40,326 nucleotides of DNA from an uncultured Nocardioidaceae bacterium (GCA_902805855.1 CADCUJ010000036.1:1-40326); one strand, 5' to 3'; shown: positions 31,075-39,746, counted from the stretch's first letter. Numbers and translations are program-made. Notes: generated from the letters alone by a model not told the origin.

Positions 31075-33043
31075 CAGTGGCCTCCACGACGAACAACGTC
31101 GCTCCCAGCGCCACTTGTTCCCCCGCCCGGGCGCCGACGGTCGCGACGGTGCCGGTGATCGGAGCCTTCAGGGTCAGCTCCATCTTCATCGCCTCCAGAA
31201 CTCCGAGCACCTGGCCGCCCTCGACGCTGTCACCCGCTTCGACGGCGACGTCGAGGACCGTGCCGGGCATGGGCGCCGCCACGGTCCCGTCGGACTCGGC
31301 GAGCGTGCTCCCGGGAGCGAACGCGTCGGGCCGCTCGAAGCAGAAGGTGTTGCCTGCGTGCGCCACCTCGACTCGGTGCGGGCCGACCTGCACCGTGGCC
31401 TCGTGCACCAGGTCGTCGACCTCGAGCCGCACGACGCCCCGTTCGGACGCGATGGGATGGACCGTCCACGTGTCCTCGCCTGAGGTCACGGTGCCGTCCG
31501 GACTGACCCGGAACAGCAGCGGGCTACCGTCGACGACCAGCTGCACCGGCACGGTCGCAGGTGGCCCGCTCAACCGCCAGCCGTCGGCTGTACCGAAGGG
31601 GTGCCCATCGCCTGGCGAGGACGCGCCCTCCGGTTGGTTCGCGAGCACCCACGCCGCCAGCAGGCCGGCGACCCGCAGGCCAGCTGGCCGGATCGCGTCG
31701 GGATTGCGGTCCAGCCATCCGGTGTCGATCTCGCAGTCGCGGAACGCGTCCGAGGCGGCGAGGCCGCGCAGGAAGCCGAGGTTCGTGGTCAGGCCCAGGA
31801 CCGCGGTGTCGTCGAGGGCCGTGACGAGCGCCTGGCGGGCGGCATCGCGGGTCGCTCCGTGAACGATGATCTTGCCCAGCATGGGGTCGTAGGCCGTGCT
31901 CACCTCCCCACCCGACTCCAGACCGGCGTCCACGCGTGCCCGAGGCGACCACCGCACGAGCTGCGCCACCCCGGCTTGCGGCAAGAAACCACCGAACGCG
32001 TCCTCTGCATAGACCCGCGCTTCGATCGCGTGGCCCTCGAGCCGAACGTCCTCCTGGGTGAACGGGAGCCTCTCCCCGGCAGCTATCCGCAGCTGCAGCT
32101 GCACCAGGTCGAGCGGGGTGTCACGGACGCGGACCGCCAGCTCGGTGACCGGGTGCTCGACCTGGAGCCGGGTGTTCATCTCCAGGAAGAACACCTCCTC
32201 GCCGGCGACGAGGAACTCGACCGTCCCCGCGTTCGTGTAGCCGACCTCGCGCGCCAACGCCACGGCCGAGTCGGTCAGCCGGCGCCGCACGTCCTCGGAG
32301 ACCGTCGGCGCCGGCGCCTCTTCGATCACCTTCTGGTGTCTGCGCTGGGTGGAGCAGTCGCGCTCGAACAGGTGCACCACATCGCCGTGCTGGTCGGCGA
32401 GGACCTGCACCTCGACGTGGCGGCCGCGCTCGACGTACCGCTCGACCAGCATGGTGTCGTCGCCGAACGCGCTGCGCGCCTCTCGCTGTGCGGCGGCGAT
32501 GGCGCCGTCCAGCTCACCGGGCTCGCGGACGATCCGCATTCCCTTGCCTCCACCGCCCGCAGCGGCCTTGACCAGCAGCGGGAACCTCACCGCGCCATCG
32601 GCTGATGAGACCTCGGCGAGTCCTGAGCGGTCTGTCAGCTGCACGGAGGGGACGACGGGGACGCCGGCGGCGAGAGCGATCTCGCGGGCGGTGTCCTTGC
32701 GGCCCATCAGCTCCATGACCCGTGCGCTGGGGCCGACGAACGTGATCTCGGCCTCGGCGACGGACTGGGCGAAGGCGGCACGTTCGGACAGGAAGCCGTA
32801 GCCGGGATGGATGGCGTCCGCGCCGGTCTTGCGCGCGGCCGCCAGGATCGCCTCTATCGAGAGGTAGGACTCGATCGCCGGCGTCGGTCCGATCCGGACA
32901 GCCACGTCGGCCGCCCGGACGTGAGGTGACTCCCGGTCCGCGTCGGAGTAGACCGCGACTGTGCGCAGCCCCATCGCCTGCGCGGCCCGGATCACCCGGA
33001 GCGCGATCTCGCCCCGATTGGCCACCAGGACTGTGGAGATCAT
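31067..33043 (-). CDS. Acyl-CoA carboxylase alpha subunit, probably methylcrotonyl-CoA carboxylase
   Basis: 658-aa biotin carboxylase with a fused biotin carrier domain. VLVANRGEIALRVIRAA starts the N-domain. The ATP-grasp region has AAAGGGGKGMRIV and FLEMNTRLQVEHPVTE. The C-terminal carrier has LGVLEAMKMEL with the biotinylated Lys620. ATG 33043 lies 4 nt after the beta-subunit stop. Pairing with a methylcrotonyl-type beta subunit and HMG-CoA lyase points to 3-methylcrotonyl-CoA carboxylation in leucine breakdown. Broad acyl-CoA carboxylase activity is the alternative. Confidence 0.92.
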   Translation of the reverse strand: MISTVLVANRGEIALRVIRAAQAMGLRTVAVYSDADRESPHVRAADVAVRIGPTPAIESYLSIEAILAAARKTGADAIHPGYGFLSERAAFAQSVAEAEITFVGPSARVMELMGRKDTAREIALAAGVPVVPSVQLTDRSGLAEVSSADGAVRFPLLVKAAAGGGGKGMRIVREPGELDGAIAAAQREARSAFGDDTMLVERYVERGRHVEVQVLADQHGDVVHLFERDCSTQRRHQKVIEEAPAPTVSEDVRRRLTDSAVALAREVGYTNAGTVEFLVAGEEVFFLEMNTRLQVEHPVTELAVRVRDTPLDLVQLQLRIAAGERLPFTQEDVRLEGHAIEARVYAEDAFGGFLPQAGVAQLVRWSPRARVDAGLESGGEVSTAYDPMLGKIIVHGATRDAARQALVTALDDTAVLGLTTNLGFLRGLAASDAFRDCEIDTGWLDRNPDAIRPAGLRVAGLLAAWVLANQPEGASSPGDGHPFGTADGWRLSGPPATVPVQLVVDGSPLLFRVSPDGTVTSGEDTWTVHPIASERGVVRLEVDDLVHEATVQVGPHRVEVAHAGNTFCFERPDAFAPGSTLAESDGTVAAPMPGTVLDVAVEAGDSVEGGQVLGVLEAMKMELTLKAPITGTVATVGARAGEQVALGATLFVVEATDA

Positions 33044-33047
33044 CTGC

Positions 33048-34601
33048 TCACATCCGGAAGATGCCGTAGGAGGGCTCGGGAATCGGGGCGTTCGCGGAGG
33101 CAGCAAGTCCCATGCCCAGCACCCGGCGGGTGTCCAGCGGATCGACCACCCCGTCGTCCCAGAGGCGCGCGGTCGAGTAGTACGGCGAGCCCTGGTGCTC
33201 GTACTGCTCCCGGATCGGTGCCTTGAAGCGCTCCTCCTCCTCAGCCGACCACTCACCACCCTTGGCCTCGATGCCGTCTCGGCGCACCGTTGCCAGCACC
33301 GATGCGGCCTGCTCGCCCCCCATCACCGAGATCCTGGCGTTCGGCCAGGTCCACAGGAAGCGAGGGTCGTACGCGCGCCCGCACATGCCGTAGTTCCCGG
33401 CGCCGTACGAGCCGCCGATCACGACGGTGAGCTTGGGCACGACGGAGCAGGCGACCGCAGTGACCAGCTTGGCGCCGTCGCGGGCGATGCCGCCGGTCTC
33501 GTACTCGCGCCCGACCATGAACCCGGTGATGTTCTGCAAGAACACCAAGGGGATCCGCCGCTGGTTGCACAGCTCGATGAAGTGGGCACCCTTGCGGGCG
33601 CTCTCGGAGAACAAGATGCCGTTGTTGGCCACGATCCCGACCGGGTATCCCCAGATCCGGGCGAACCCGCACACCAGCGTCTCCCCGTACAGAGCCTTGA
33701 ACTCGTGGAAGCGGCTTGCGTCGACGATCCGGGTGATCACCTCGCGTACGTCGTAGGGGATCCGCGCGTCCGTGGGCACGACGTCGTAAAGGCCGCTGGG
33801 ATCCTCGAGCGGGTCCTCGACCTCGCCGGGCGCGATGACGGTCGTCGGGGCAGGCAGCGTGTCCACGATCGAGCGGACGATGGCGAGCGCATGCGCGTCG
33901 TCGGTGGCGAGGTGGTCCACGACCCCGCTCTGGCGCGCGTGCACGTCTCCGCCACCGAGATCCTCCGCGCTCACCACCTCGCCGGTGGCCGCCTTCACCA
34001 GGGGCGGGCCGCCGAGGAAGATGGTGCCCTGGTCCTTCACGATCACCGTCTCGTCAGACATCGCCGGCACGTAGGCGCCGCCAGCGGTGCACGAGCCCAT
34101 CACGGCCGCGACCTGCGGGATGCCCGCCGCGGAGAGGTTGGCCTGGTTGAAGAAGATCCGGCCGAAGTGCTCCTTGTCGGGGAACACCTCGTCCTGCATC
34201 GGCAGGAAGGCACCGCCGGAGTCGACGAGGTACAGGCAGGGCAACCGGTTGGCGCGTGCGACCTCTTGCGCACGCAGGTGCTTCTTCACCGTGATCGGGT
34301 AGTACGTCCCACCCTTGACGGTGGCGTCGTTCGCGACGACCACGCACTCGCGCCCGCTGACCCTGCCCACCCCGGTGATGATCCCCGCGCTGGGCACGGC
34401 GTCGTCGTACATGGCGCCGGCCGCCAGCGGGCTCAGCTCGAGGAAGGGGCTGCCCGGGTCGAGGAGCTGGTCCACCCGGTCACGGGGGAGCATCTTGCCG
34501 CGAGCAAGGTGTCTGTGCCGGGCTGACTCCGACCCGCCTCTCCGCGCCAGCTCGAGGCGAGTGCGCAGGTCATCGACCAGGGCCGCCATCTCACCGGACA
34601 C
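33048..34601 (-). CDS. Methylcrotonyl-CoA carboxylase beta (carboxyltransferase) subunit
   Basis: 517-aa crotonase-fold carboxyltransferase moving CO2 from biotin to the acyl-CoA. The N-half has [16 protein letters not shown] and [21 protein letters not shown]. The C-half has [38 protein letters not shown] and [27 protein letters not shown], the pattern of methylcrotonyl rather than propionyl enzymes. GTG 34601 follows AAGGAGG by 6 nt. It is the first gene of the operon; a TAACAT -10 at 34649-34654 overlaps a palindromic operator. Confidence 0.93.
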   Translation of the reverse strand: MSGEMAALVDDLRTRLELARRGGSESARHRHLARGKMLPRDRVDQLLDPGSPFLELSPLAAGAMYDDAVPSAGIITGVGRVSGRECVVVANDATVKGGTYYPITVKKHLRAQEVARANRLPCLYLVDSGGAFLPMQDEVFPDKEHFGRIFFNQANLSAAGIPQVAAVMGSCTAGGAYVPAMSDETVIVKDQGTIFLGGPPLVKAATGEVVSAEDLGGGDVHARQSGVVDHLATDDAHALAIVRSIVDTLPAPTTVIAPGEVEDPLEDPSGLYDVVPTDARIPYDVREVITRIVDASRFHEFKALYGETLVCGFARIWGYPVGIVANNGILFSESARKGAHFIELCNQRRIPLVFLQNITGFMVGREYETGGIARDGAKLVTAVACSVVPKLTVVIGGSYGAGNYGMCGRAYDPRFLWTWPNARISVMGGEQAASVLATVRRDGIEAKGGEWSAEEEERFKAPIREQYEHQGSPYYSTARLWDDGVVDPLDTRRVLGMGLAASANAPIPEPSYGIFRM

Positions 34602-34650
34602 CGAGAGCCTCCTTGTCGTCGCCCGTCGACGACTTCCGACATCAAAGGAT

Positions 34651-34666
34651 GTTAGCGATCGTTAAC
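34651..34666. promoter_or_regulatory. 16-bp operator palindrome in the carboxylase operon promoter
   Basis: GTTAGCGATCGTTAAC is a palindrome with one mismatched pair. It overlaps the likely -10 (TAACAT on the minus strand, 34649-34654), with a possible -35 TGGACC at 34673-34678. A copy differing by one base lies upstream of the TetR gene at 36762-36777. The shared site suggests repression by that TetR. Confidence 0.75.
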
Positions 34667-34686
34667 CTGTGCGGTCCAGCGACGGC

Positions 34687-35931
34687 TCATGCGTACCTGC
34701 CCCGTGCCAGCCCGATCAGCCGATCGAGCACCCGCGCGCCGTCCGCGCCGAGGCCGTTGTGCTCGAGCTCGTTGGTGAGCCAGGGACGCATCGTCGGCAC
34801 CAGCCGAGCGGTCTCCTCGGAGAACGTTCGGACGACGTAGGGGTCCTCGGCGTAGATCACCGCGGCCGCGGGGGTCTCGCAACGCGAGAGCGCTTCCGCG
34901 TCGTACAGCGTCGGCCACTCGTGCTCGGCGAGCAGCTGCGCCGCCTCGGACAGCGGAGCGAGGAGGCTGTCGTCCTCGACGGTCCAGGGGAAGATGTGCT
35001 CACCGGTGAGCAGCGTGGGATCCTCGCGGAAGTCCTCGGGCATCGTGCGCTGCGCGGACCAGCGGGTTGCGCACCCGTCGGCATAGCTCGCTTCGTGGAT
35101 CACTGCATAGAGCGGGTTGCGGCTGCGAAACGGCGTCGACGCGTCGAGGTCGGCAAGGAAGGCTGGGGACGCCGGGTCGCGCTCGAGCAGGTAGTGCAAC
35201 CGGGCCGCCCCGTCGCTCATCCCCAACAGGTTGCCGAGGTGACGGACCCGACGCGCGGTGACCACGTCACCGACGGGCAGCACCACCTCGCCGGCGTCAC
35301 AGCGCTCGAACAGCGCGCGCACCCGGTCCCGGTCCTGTGGGTAGGTCTCGTAGTAGCGGCGGTTCCGCTCCCGCATCACCGAGTAGGTCGCGGAGTACAC
35401 CTCGTCGACGTGTCGCCCCACTGGAGGAAGGCCGCCGGTGAAGAACGCCTCCCGCAGCCCGGCCGGGGCGGCGCTGAGATAGTGCAGCGCGCAGAATCCG
35501 CCGAACGACTGGCCCAGCACGCTCCACGCTCCGGAGCCGAGCTGGTCGCGCACCGCCTCGCAGTCGGCGACGATCGCGTCCGCGCGGAACAGCGCGAGCC
35601 GGTCGGCCTGCTCACGGGGGCTCATGCCCGGCAGCGTCCCGATCGGGGTGGACCGGCCGGTGCCGCGTTGGTCCAGCATGAGGACGCGGTAGTCGGCGAG
35701 CGCTCGGTCAAGCCAAGCCGGGCTGGTCGGCAGTCGGGTCGGTCGCGAGGCCTCCTGGCCGGGTCCGCCTTGCAGGAAGACGAGGAACGGTCGGTCCCTG
35801 CCGTCGGGGTCGGCTACTTCTCGGCCGAAGACCGTGATCTGCTCACCGTCGGGATCCGCGTGGTCGAGGGGGACGCTGAACTCGTGCTCGGTGAGCACCA
35901 GACCCGGCGCCTTCACGGTGACCGAGCGCAT
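34687..35931 (-). CDS. Alpha/beta hydrolase, S33 proline iminopeptidase-like
   Basis: 414-aa cytoplasmic hydrolase. The oxyanion-hole motif LVFLQGGPGQEA lies near residue 50. MLDQRGTGRSTP and the nucleophile elbow VLGQSFGGFCALHYLS (Ser near residue 145) are standard for S33 prolyl aminopeptidases. A cap domain occupies about 190-300. The late His lies near NELEHNGLG. ATG 35931 overlaps the stop of a small upstream ORF (TGATG), so translation is probably coupled. No signal peptide. The substrate may be N-terminal proline peptides or esters. Confidence 0.9.
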   Translation of the reverse strand: MRSVTVKAPGLVLTEHEFSVPLDHADPDGEQITVFGREVADPDGRDRPFLVFLQGGPGQEASRPTRLPTSPAWLDRALADYRVLMLDQRGTGRSTPIGTLPGMSPREQADRLALFRADAIVADCEAVRDQLGSGAWSVLGQSFGGFCALHYLSAAPAGLREAFFTGGLPPVGRHVDEVYSATYSVMRERNRRYYETYPQDRDRVRALFERCDAGEVVLPVGDVVTARRVRHLGNLLGMSDGAARLHYLLERDPASPAFLADLDASTPFRSRNPLYAVIHEASYADGCATRWSAQRTMPEDFREDPTLLTGEHIFPWTVEDDSLLAPLSEAAQLLAEHEWPTLYDAEALSRCETPAAAVIYAEDPYVVRTFSEETARLVPTMRPWLTNELEHNGLGADGARVLDRLIGLARGRYA

Positions 35932-36023
35932 CAGCCGACCTGCTGCCGGGCGCCGGCTGTCCGCACCGCGCAGTACTCGTGCAGCAGCCGGTCGAGGACG
36001 CCGCTTCGGTTCGAGGAGGGCAT
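35931..36023 (-). CDS. 30-aa small ORF translationally coupled to the S33 hydrolase
   Basis: Encodes 30 residues beginning MPSSNRSGVLDRLLHEYC and ending ARQQVG. Support comes from three signals. A TACGTT -10 lies exactly 6 nt before ATG 36023, the spacing used by many genes here. The stop overlaps the hydrolase ATG as TGATG. About 27 of 29 third positions are G or C. It may be a coupled leader peptide, as the only way for ribosomes on a leaderless mRNA to reach the hydrolase start, or a functional small protein. No match is recognised. Confidence 0.55.
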   Translation of the reverse strand: MPSSNRSGVLDRLLHEYCAVRTAGARQQVG

Positions 36024-36055
36024 GGGCCGAACGTAGCACCGGCTATGTTGGGCAG

Positions 36056-36766
36056 GTGGCGCTGGCGAGATACCAGGACCTGTGCATCGACGCCGTGGAC
36101 CCGGATCGGATGGGGCGGTTCTGGTCCTCGGCCTTGGGACTTCGTCTCGACGAGAGTTCCGGCGTGCCCTACCGGCTCACCGGGCCGAGCGAGCGGAGCA
36201 CCGTGTGGATCAACCCCGTCCCGGAGTCGAAGACGGTCAAGCATCGCGTGCACATCGACGTCAACGCCTCCTCGGTCGAGGAGCTCAGATCGCTCGGAGC
36301 GCTGGTGGTGGACGACGAGTCGTTCCCGTGGACGGTGATGAGCGACCCGGAGGGCGGCGAGTTCTGCGTGTTCGTGCGGAAGGGCGAGATCAGCCAGCGG
36401 CTCTATGAGCTGGTGGTCGACTCCACGGCTCCAGACACCATCGCCAAGTGGTGGGCGGAGGTGCTCGGTGCCCGCCTCGTCCATGACGAGCGCGGCTTCT
36501 CCTACGTCGACCAGATCCCCGGTGCCCCGCTCGACTCCATCAGCTTCGTCCCGGTGCCCGAGCCGAAGACGGTGAAGAACCGGGTCCACTTCGACGTGAC
36601 CACGGCGAACCTTGCGGCCCTGGTCGCCGCCGGAGCGAAGGTGCTGCGCAGCAAGGACGACGACATCGACTGGACGGTCCTCGCGGACCCGGAGGGCAAC
36701 GAGTTCTGCGCCTTCGATGCTGACGACACCGGCGATGCCGCTGCCGATGCCGCGGCAGCAGGTTAG
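36056..36766 (+). CDS. VOC/glyoxalase-like protein with two tandem domains
   Basis: 236-aa protein made of two related vicinal-oxygen-chelate domains (about residues 1-115 and 120-225). Each contains a matching segment: VPESKTVKHRVHIDV and VPEPKTVKNRVHFDV. Each ends DPEGxEFC, giving the typical metal-site His/Glu positions. It fits the Glyoxalase_6 group of unknown substrate. GTG 36056 has TATGTT exactly 6 nt upstream. Its stop codon lies inside the TetR operator. It is divergent from the small ORF and hydrolase. Confidence 0.88.
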   Translation: MALARYQDLCIDAVDPDRMGRFWSSALGLRLDESSGVPYRLTGPSERSTVWINPVPESKTVKHRVHIDVNASSVEELRSLGALVVDDESFPWTVMSDPEGGEFCVFVRKGEISQRLYELVVDSTAPDTIAKWWAEVLGARLVHDERGFSYVDQIPGAPLDSISFVPVPEPKTVKNRVHFDVTTANLAALVAAGAKVLRSKDDDIDWTVLADPEGNEFCAFDADDTGDAAADAAAAG

Positions 36767-36777
36767 CGGTCGTTAAC
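36762..36777. promoter_or_regulatory. 16-bp operator palindrome upstream of the TetR gene
   Basis: GTTAGCGGTCGTTAAC, identical at 15 of 16 positions to the site in the carboxylase promoter. It overlaps the VOC stop codon and the candidate -35 TTAACC (36773-36778). An 18-nt spacer leads to -10 TAGCCT (36797-36802). This placement would let the regulator repress its own transcription. Confidence 0.75.
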
Positions 36778-36808
36778 CGTCCGGCCCGGCTTGGCCTAGC
36801 CTGGGGTG

Positions 36809-37375
36809 GTGCCTTCGCGCCGCGAGCAGATCCTGGCCGTGGCGGCCGAGCTGTTCGCCGCCCGCGGGTTCCACGGCGTATCCGTCACCGACCTGGGGGC
36901 AGCATGCGGCATGTCCGGCCCGGCGTTGTACCGGCACTTCGACTCGAAGGACGCCATGCTCGCCGAGATGCTGGTCTCGATCAGCCAGGAGCTGCTCACG
37001 GTCGGGCGGCGACGGGCCGCCGCTGCGGGCAGCCCCGCCGAGGCGGTTCGGGAGCTGGTCGACTGGCACATCGACTTCGCCCTGGCGAACCCCGCGCTGA
37101 TCGTGGTGCAGGACCGCGACTGGGCATCGCTGCCCGACGAAGCACGCGAGCGGGTGCGTTCCCTGCAGCGCAGGTACGTCGAGCTCTGGGTCGCCCAGCT
37201 GCGCCGGTGTGATGAGGGGGTGGCACCGCGACAGGCACGCGCCATGGCGCACGCGATCTTCGGGCTGCTCAACTCCACTCCGCACAGCGCCAGGCTCCCC
37301 GAGCCGGAGATGCGCGAGGTCCTGCGCCGGATGGCGCTCGATGCCCTCGGCGTCACCGGGCCAGTCCTGCGATAG
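36809..37375 (+). CDS. TetR/AcrR family transcriptional repressor
   Basis: 188-aa one-component regulator. The N-terminal HTH spans about residues 4-50 (REQILAVAAELFAARGFHGVSVTDLGAACGMSGPALYRHFDSKDAML). The C-terminal ligand domain includes LVDWHIDFALANPALIVVQDRDW. GTG 36809 is chosen because TAGCCT lies exactly 6 nt upstream; GTG 36806 is the alternative. Its own promoter and the methylcrotonyl-CoA carboxylase operon share a 16-bp palindrome. TetR repressors such as mycobacterial BkaR control similar branched-chain genes, so an acyl-CoA ligand is likely by inference. Confidence 0.93.
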   Translation: MPSRREQILAVAAELFAARGFHGVSVTDLGAACGMSGPALYRHFDSKDAMLAEMLVSISQELLTVGRRRAAAAGSPAEAVRELVDWHIDFALANPALIVVQDRDWASLPDEARERVRSLQRRYVELWVAQLRRCDEGVAPRQARAMAHAIFGLLNSTPHSARLPEPEMREVLRRMALDALGVTGPVLR

Positions 37376-37414
37376 CAACCGGAGCCGATGACCGGCCCTG
37401 GCCAACCGAGCGCG

Positions 37415-39367
37415 TCACCAGATGCGGACGCGTTCCTCGGGATCCAGCCACAGGCCGTCACCGGGCACGGTCTCGAAGGCGTCGTGGAACTCGTCGAGGT
37501 TCCGCACGATGTTCGCGCGGAACTCCGGAGGCGAGTGCGGGTCGATCGCGAGGTACTGCTGCTCCTGCTCGCGGCGCCGCTTGGTGCGCCACACGTAGCT
37601 CCAGTTCAAGAACACCCGTTGTGAACCCGACATCTCGTCGACGACTGGAGGGTCCTCGCCGTCGAGGCCGATCAGGTACGCCTTGTGCGCGATGGTCAGC
37701 CCGCCCAGGTCCCCGATGTTCTCGCCGACAGTCAGTGCGCCGTTGACGCGCTCGCCGGGCAGGTTGCGGGGGGAGAGCCCGTCGTACTGCTTGATCAACG
37801 CCTCGGACCGCTCCGAGAAGCGCGAGCGGTCCTCAGCGGTCCACCACTCGTTGAGGTTGCCGGCGCCGTCGTACTGTGACCCCTGGTCGTCGAAGCCGTG
37901 CCCGATCTCGTGGCCGATCACCGCCCCGATCCCGCCGTAGTTCTCCGCGGCGTCCGCGTCCGGGGCGAAGAACGGCTTCTGCAGGATGCCGGCCGGGAAG
38001 CAGATCTCGTTGGTGCCGGGGTTGTAGTAGGCGTTGACCGTCTGCGGGAGCATGAACCACTCGTCCCGGTCGACCGGAGAACCGATCTTCCGGAGCTGGC
38101 GGTCGGTCTCGAACGCCGCGGCGGCGGTGACGTTCGCGTACAGGTCGTCGGGCACGATCTCCAGCGCCGAGTAGTCCCGGAACTTCTCGGGGTAGCCGAT
38201 CTTCGGGTTGAAGGTCTTCAGCTTCTCGAAGGCGCGCTGCTTGGTGTCCTCGCCCATCCAGTCAAGCTTGTCGATGTTGCGCCGGTAGGCCTCGATCAGG
38301 TTCGCGACCAGGTCGTCCATCAGCGCCTTGGACGTGGGCGGGAAGTGCGCGGCGACGTAGAGCTCCCCGACCGCCTCACCGATCGCCCCTTCGACGAGGG
38401 CGACCCCACGCTTCCACCTGGCTCGTAGCTGCGGGGTCCCGCTGAGGGTCTTGCCGTAGAAGTCGAAGTTCTCGGCCACGAACGCGGAGGACAGGTATGG
38501 TGCGGCCGCTCGGACGACCCGGATCGCCAGCCACGCCCGCCAGTGCTCCACGGGCACCTCCTCGAGCGCCTGCGAGAGATGGGTGAGGTAGCTGGGCTGT
38601 CGCACGATCGTCTCGGCGAAAGTCTGCTCGTCGGCGCCGAGGCCGTTGCCGTAGGCCGTCCAGTCGAACGCCGGCGCGGCCTGCTCGAGCTCGGTGCGGC
38701 TCATCAGGTTGTAGGTCCGGATGACGTCACGGGTCTCCGCGCGCTCCCAGTGGCCCTTGGCGAGCCGGGTCTCGACGTCCATCACCCGCTGGGCGTCGCC
38801 GCCGGGGTCGGCGACCTCGGCGAGGGCGAACATCCGCTCGAGGTGCCGCAGGTAGGCCGTCCGGATCTCGGCGAACTTGTCCTCGCGGTAGTACGACTCG
38901 TCCGGCAGACCGAGACCACCCTGCGTGATGTTGACGATGTAACGGTCGGAGTTGCGGTCGTCGCTGTTGACGAAGGAGCCGAACAGGCCGCTTCCGCCGG
39001 CACGCTCCACCTCTCCCAGCAGCTCGAACAGCCGTCCGGTCTCCTCGAGCGAGTACGTCGACCTGAGCGCCGACGCGATCGGGGCTGCCCCCAGCTCCTC
39101 GACCCGGTCCTCGTCCATGAAACTGGTGTAGAGGTCACCGATCTTGCGCTGGTTCGCGTCCTCGCGGTCGCCAGAGGCGCAGGCCTCGATGATCTCGCGG
39201 ACCTGCTGTTCGGCGACGTCCGCGAGCATCACGAACGGTCCCCAGCTGGAGCGGTCCTCGGGGATCTGCGCCGTCTCGAGCCAGCGTCCGTTCACATGGC
39301 CGAACAGGTCATCCTGCGGCCGGATTGCAGGGTCCATCCCGGATTTGGCGTCATCGAGGATCGTCAC
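37415..39367 (-). CDS. M13 family zinc metallopeptidase (neprilysin/PepO/Zmp1-like)
   Basis: 650-aa oligopeptidase. The zinc site HEIGH is at residues 486-490 in VIGHEIGHGFDDQGSQYD. The third ligand is E549 in ENIGDLGG, with D553. Upstream NAYYNPGTNEICFPAGILQ is the conserved substrate-binding NAYY region. It has no signal peptide or N-terminal membrane anchor, unlike eukaryotic neprilysin but like mycobacterial Zmp1. GTG 39367 has TAGGCT 7 nt upstream. It is divergent from the GNAT gene with a 35-nt shared promoter gap. Confidence 0.95.
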   Translation of the reverse strand: MTILDDAKSGMDPAIRPQDDLFGHVNGRWLETAQIPEDRSSWGPFVMLADVAEQQVREIIEACASGDREDANQRKIGDLYTSFMDEDRVEELGAAPIASALRSTYSLEETGRLFELLGEVERAGGSGLFGSFVNSDDRNSDRYIVNITQGGLGLPDESYYREDKFAEIRTAYLRHLERMFALAEVADPGGDAQRVMDVETRLAKGHWERAETRDVIRTYNLMSRTELEQAAPAFDWTAYGNGLGADEQTFAETIVRQPSYLTHLSQALEEVPVEHWRAWLAIRVVRAAAPYLSSAFVAENFDFYGKTLSGTPQLRARWKRGVALVEGAIGEAVGELYVAAHFPPTSKALMDDLVANLIEAYRRNIDKLDWMGEDTKQRAFEKLKTFNPKIGYPEKFRDYSALEIVPDDLYANVTAAAAFETDRQLRKIGSPVDRDEWFMLPQTVNAYYNPGTNEICFPAGILQKPFFAPDADAAENYGGIGAVIGHEIGHGFDDQGSQYDGAGNLNEWWTAEDRSRFSERSEALIKQYDGLSPRNLPGERVNGALTVGENIGDLGGLTIAHKAYLIGLDGEDPPVVDEMSGSQRVFLNWSYVWRTKRRREQEQQYLAIDPHSPPEFRANIVRNLDEFHDAFETVPGDGLWLDPEERVRIW

Positions 39368-39402
39368 GCGCGCAAGCCTAGACGGTGAGGCAGGATGGGC
39401 AG

Positions 39403-39699
39403 ATGAGCGAACAGCCGAACGTGACCATCCAGAACAACCGCGAGAAGAGTCGCTACGAGGCGATCGACGAGTCCGGCGCGGTCGCCGGGTTCATCGACTA
39501 CGAGATGACCGAGGGCATGATCATCTACACCCATGCCGAGGTCGACGACGCCTTCGAAGGTCAAGGGGTCGCCTCGAACCTGACGCGCGAGGCCCTGGAG
39601 GGCGCTCGGTCCTCGGGCATGCAGGTCAGGCCGGCATGCCCCTTCGTCGCCGACTACCTGGACTCACACCCCGAGTACCAGGACCTGCTGACCCGCTGA
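39403..39699 (+). CDS. Small GNAT N-acetyltransferase (YjdJ-like)
   Basis: 98-aa minimal GCN5-like acetyltransferase. The acetyl-CoA site lies at about residues 46-60 (VDDAFEGQGVASNLTREAL, a Q/RxxGxA variant). The C-terminal RPACPFVADYLDSHPEYQDLL is characteristic of the YjdJ/GTLF3B group. ATG 39403 has CAGGAT 6 nt upstream. The acetyl acceptor is unknown. Confidence 0.9.
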   Translation: MSEQPNVTIQNNREKSRYEAIDESGAVAGFIDYEMTEGMIIYTHAEVDDAFEGQGVASNLTREALEGARSSGMQVRPACPFVADYLDSHPEYQDLLTR

Positions 39700-39721
39700 C
39701 GCAGCTGACGCAGCTGACGCA
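39695..39721 (+). repeat. Three exact 9-bp tandem repeats at the GNAT stop codon
   Basis: GCTGACGCA occurs three times in a row, beginning in the final codons of the GNAT gene so that the first copy supplies its TGA. A partial fourth unit merges with the following hairpin. Confidence 0.8.
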
Positions 39722-39726
39722 CCGAC

Positions 39727-39746
39727 GCGCTGACGCGGGTCAGCGC
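39727..39746. terminator. Hairpin between convergent GNAT and M15 genes
   Basis: GCGCTGAC (39727-39734) and GTCAGCGC (39739-39746) form a perfect 8-bp stem with a 4-nt GCGG loop. The right arm includes the stop codon of the M15 peptidase gene. Confidence 0.6.
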
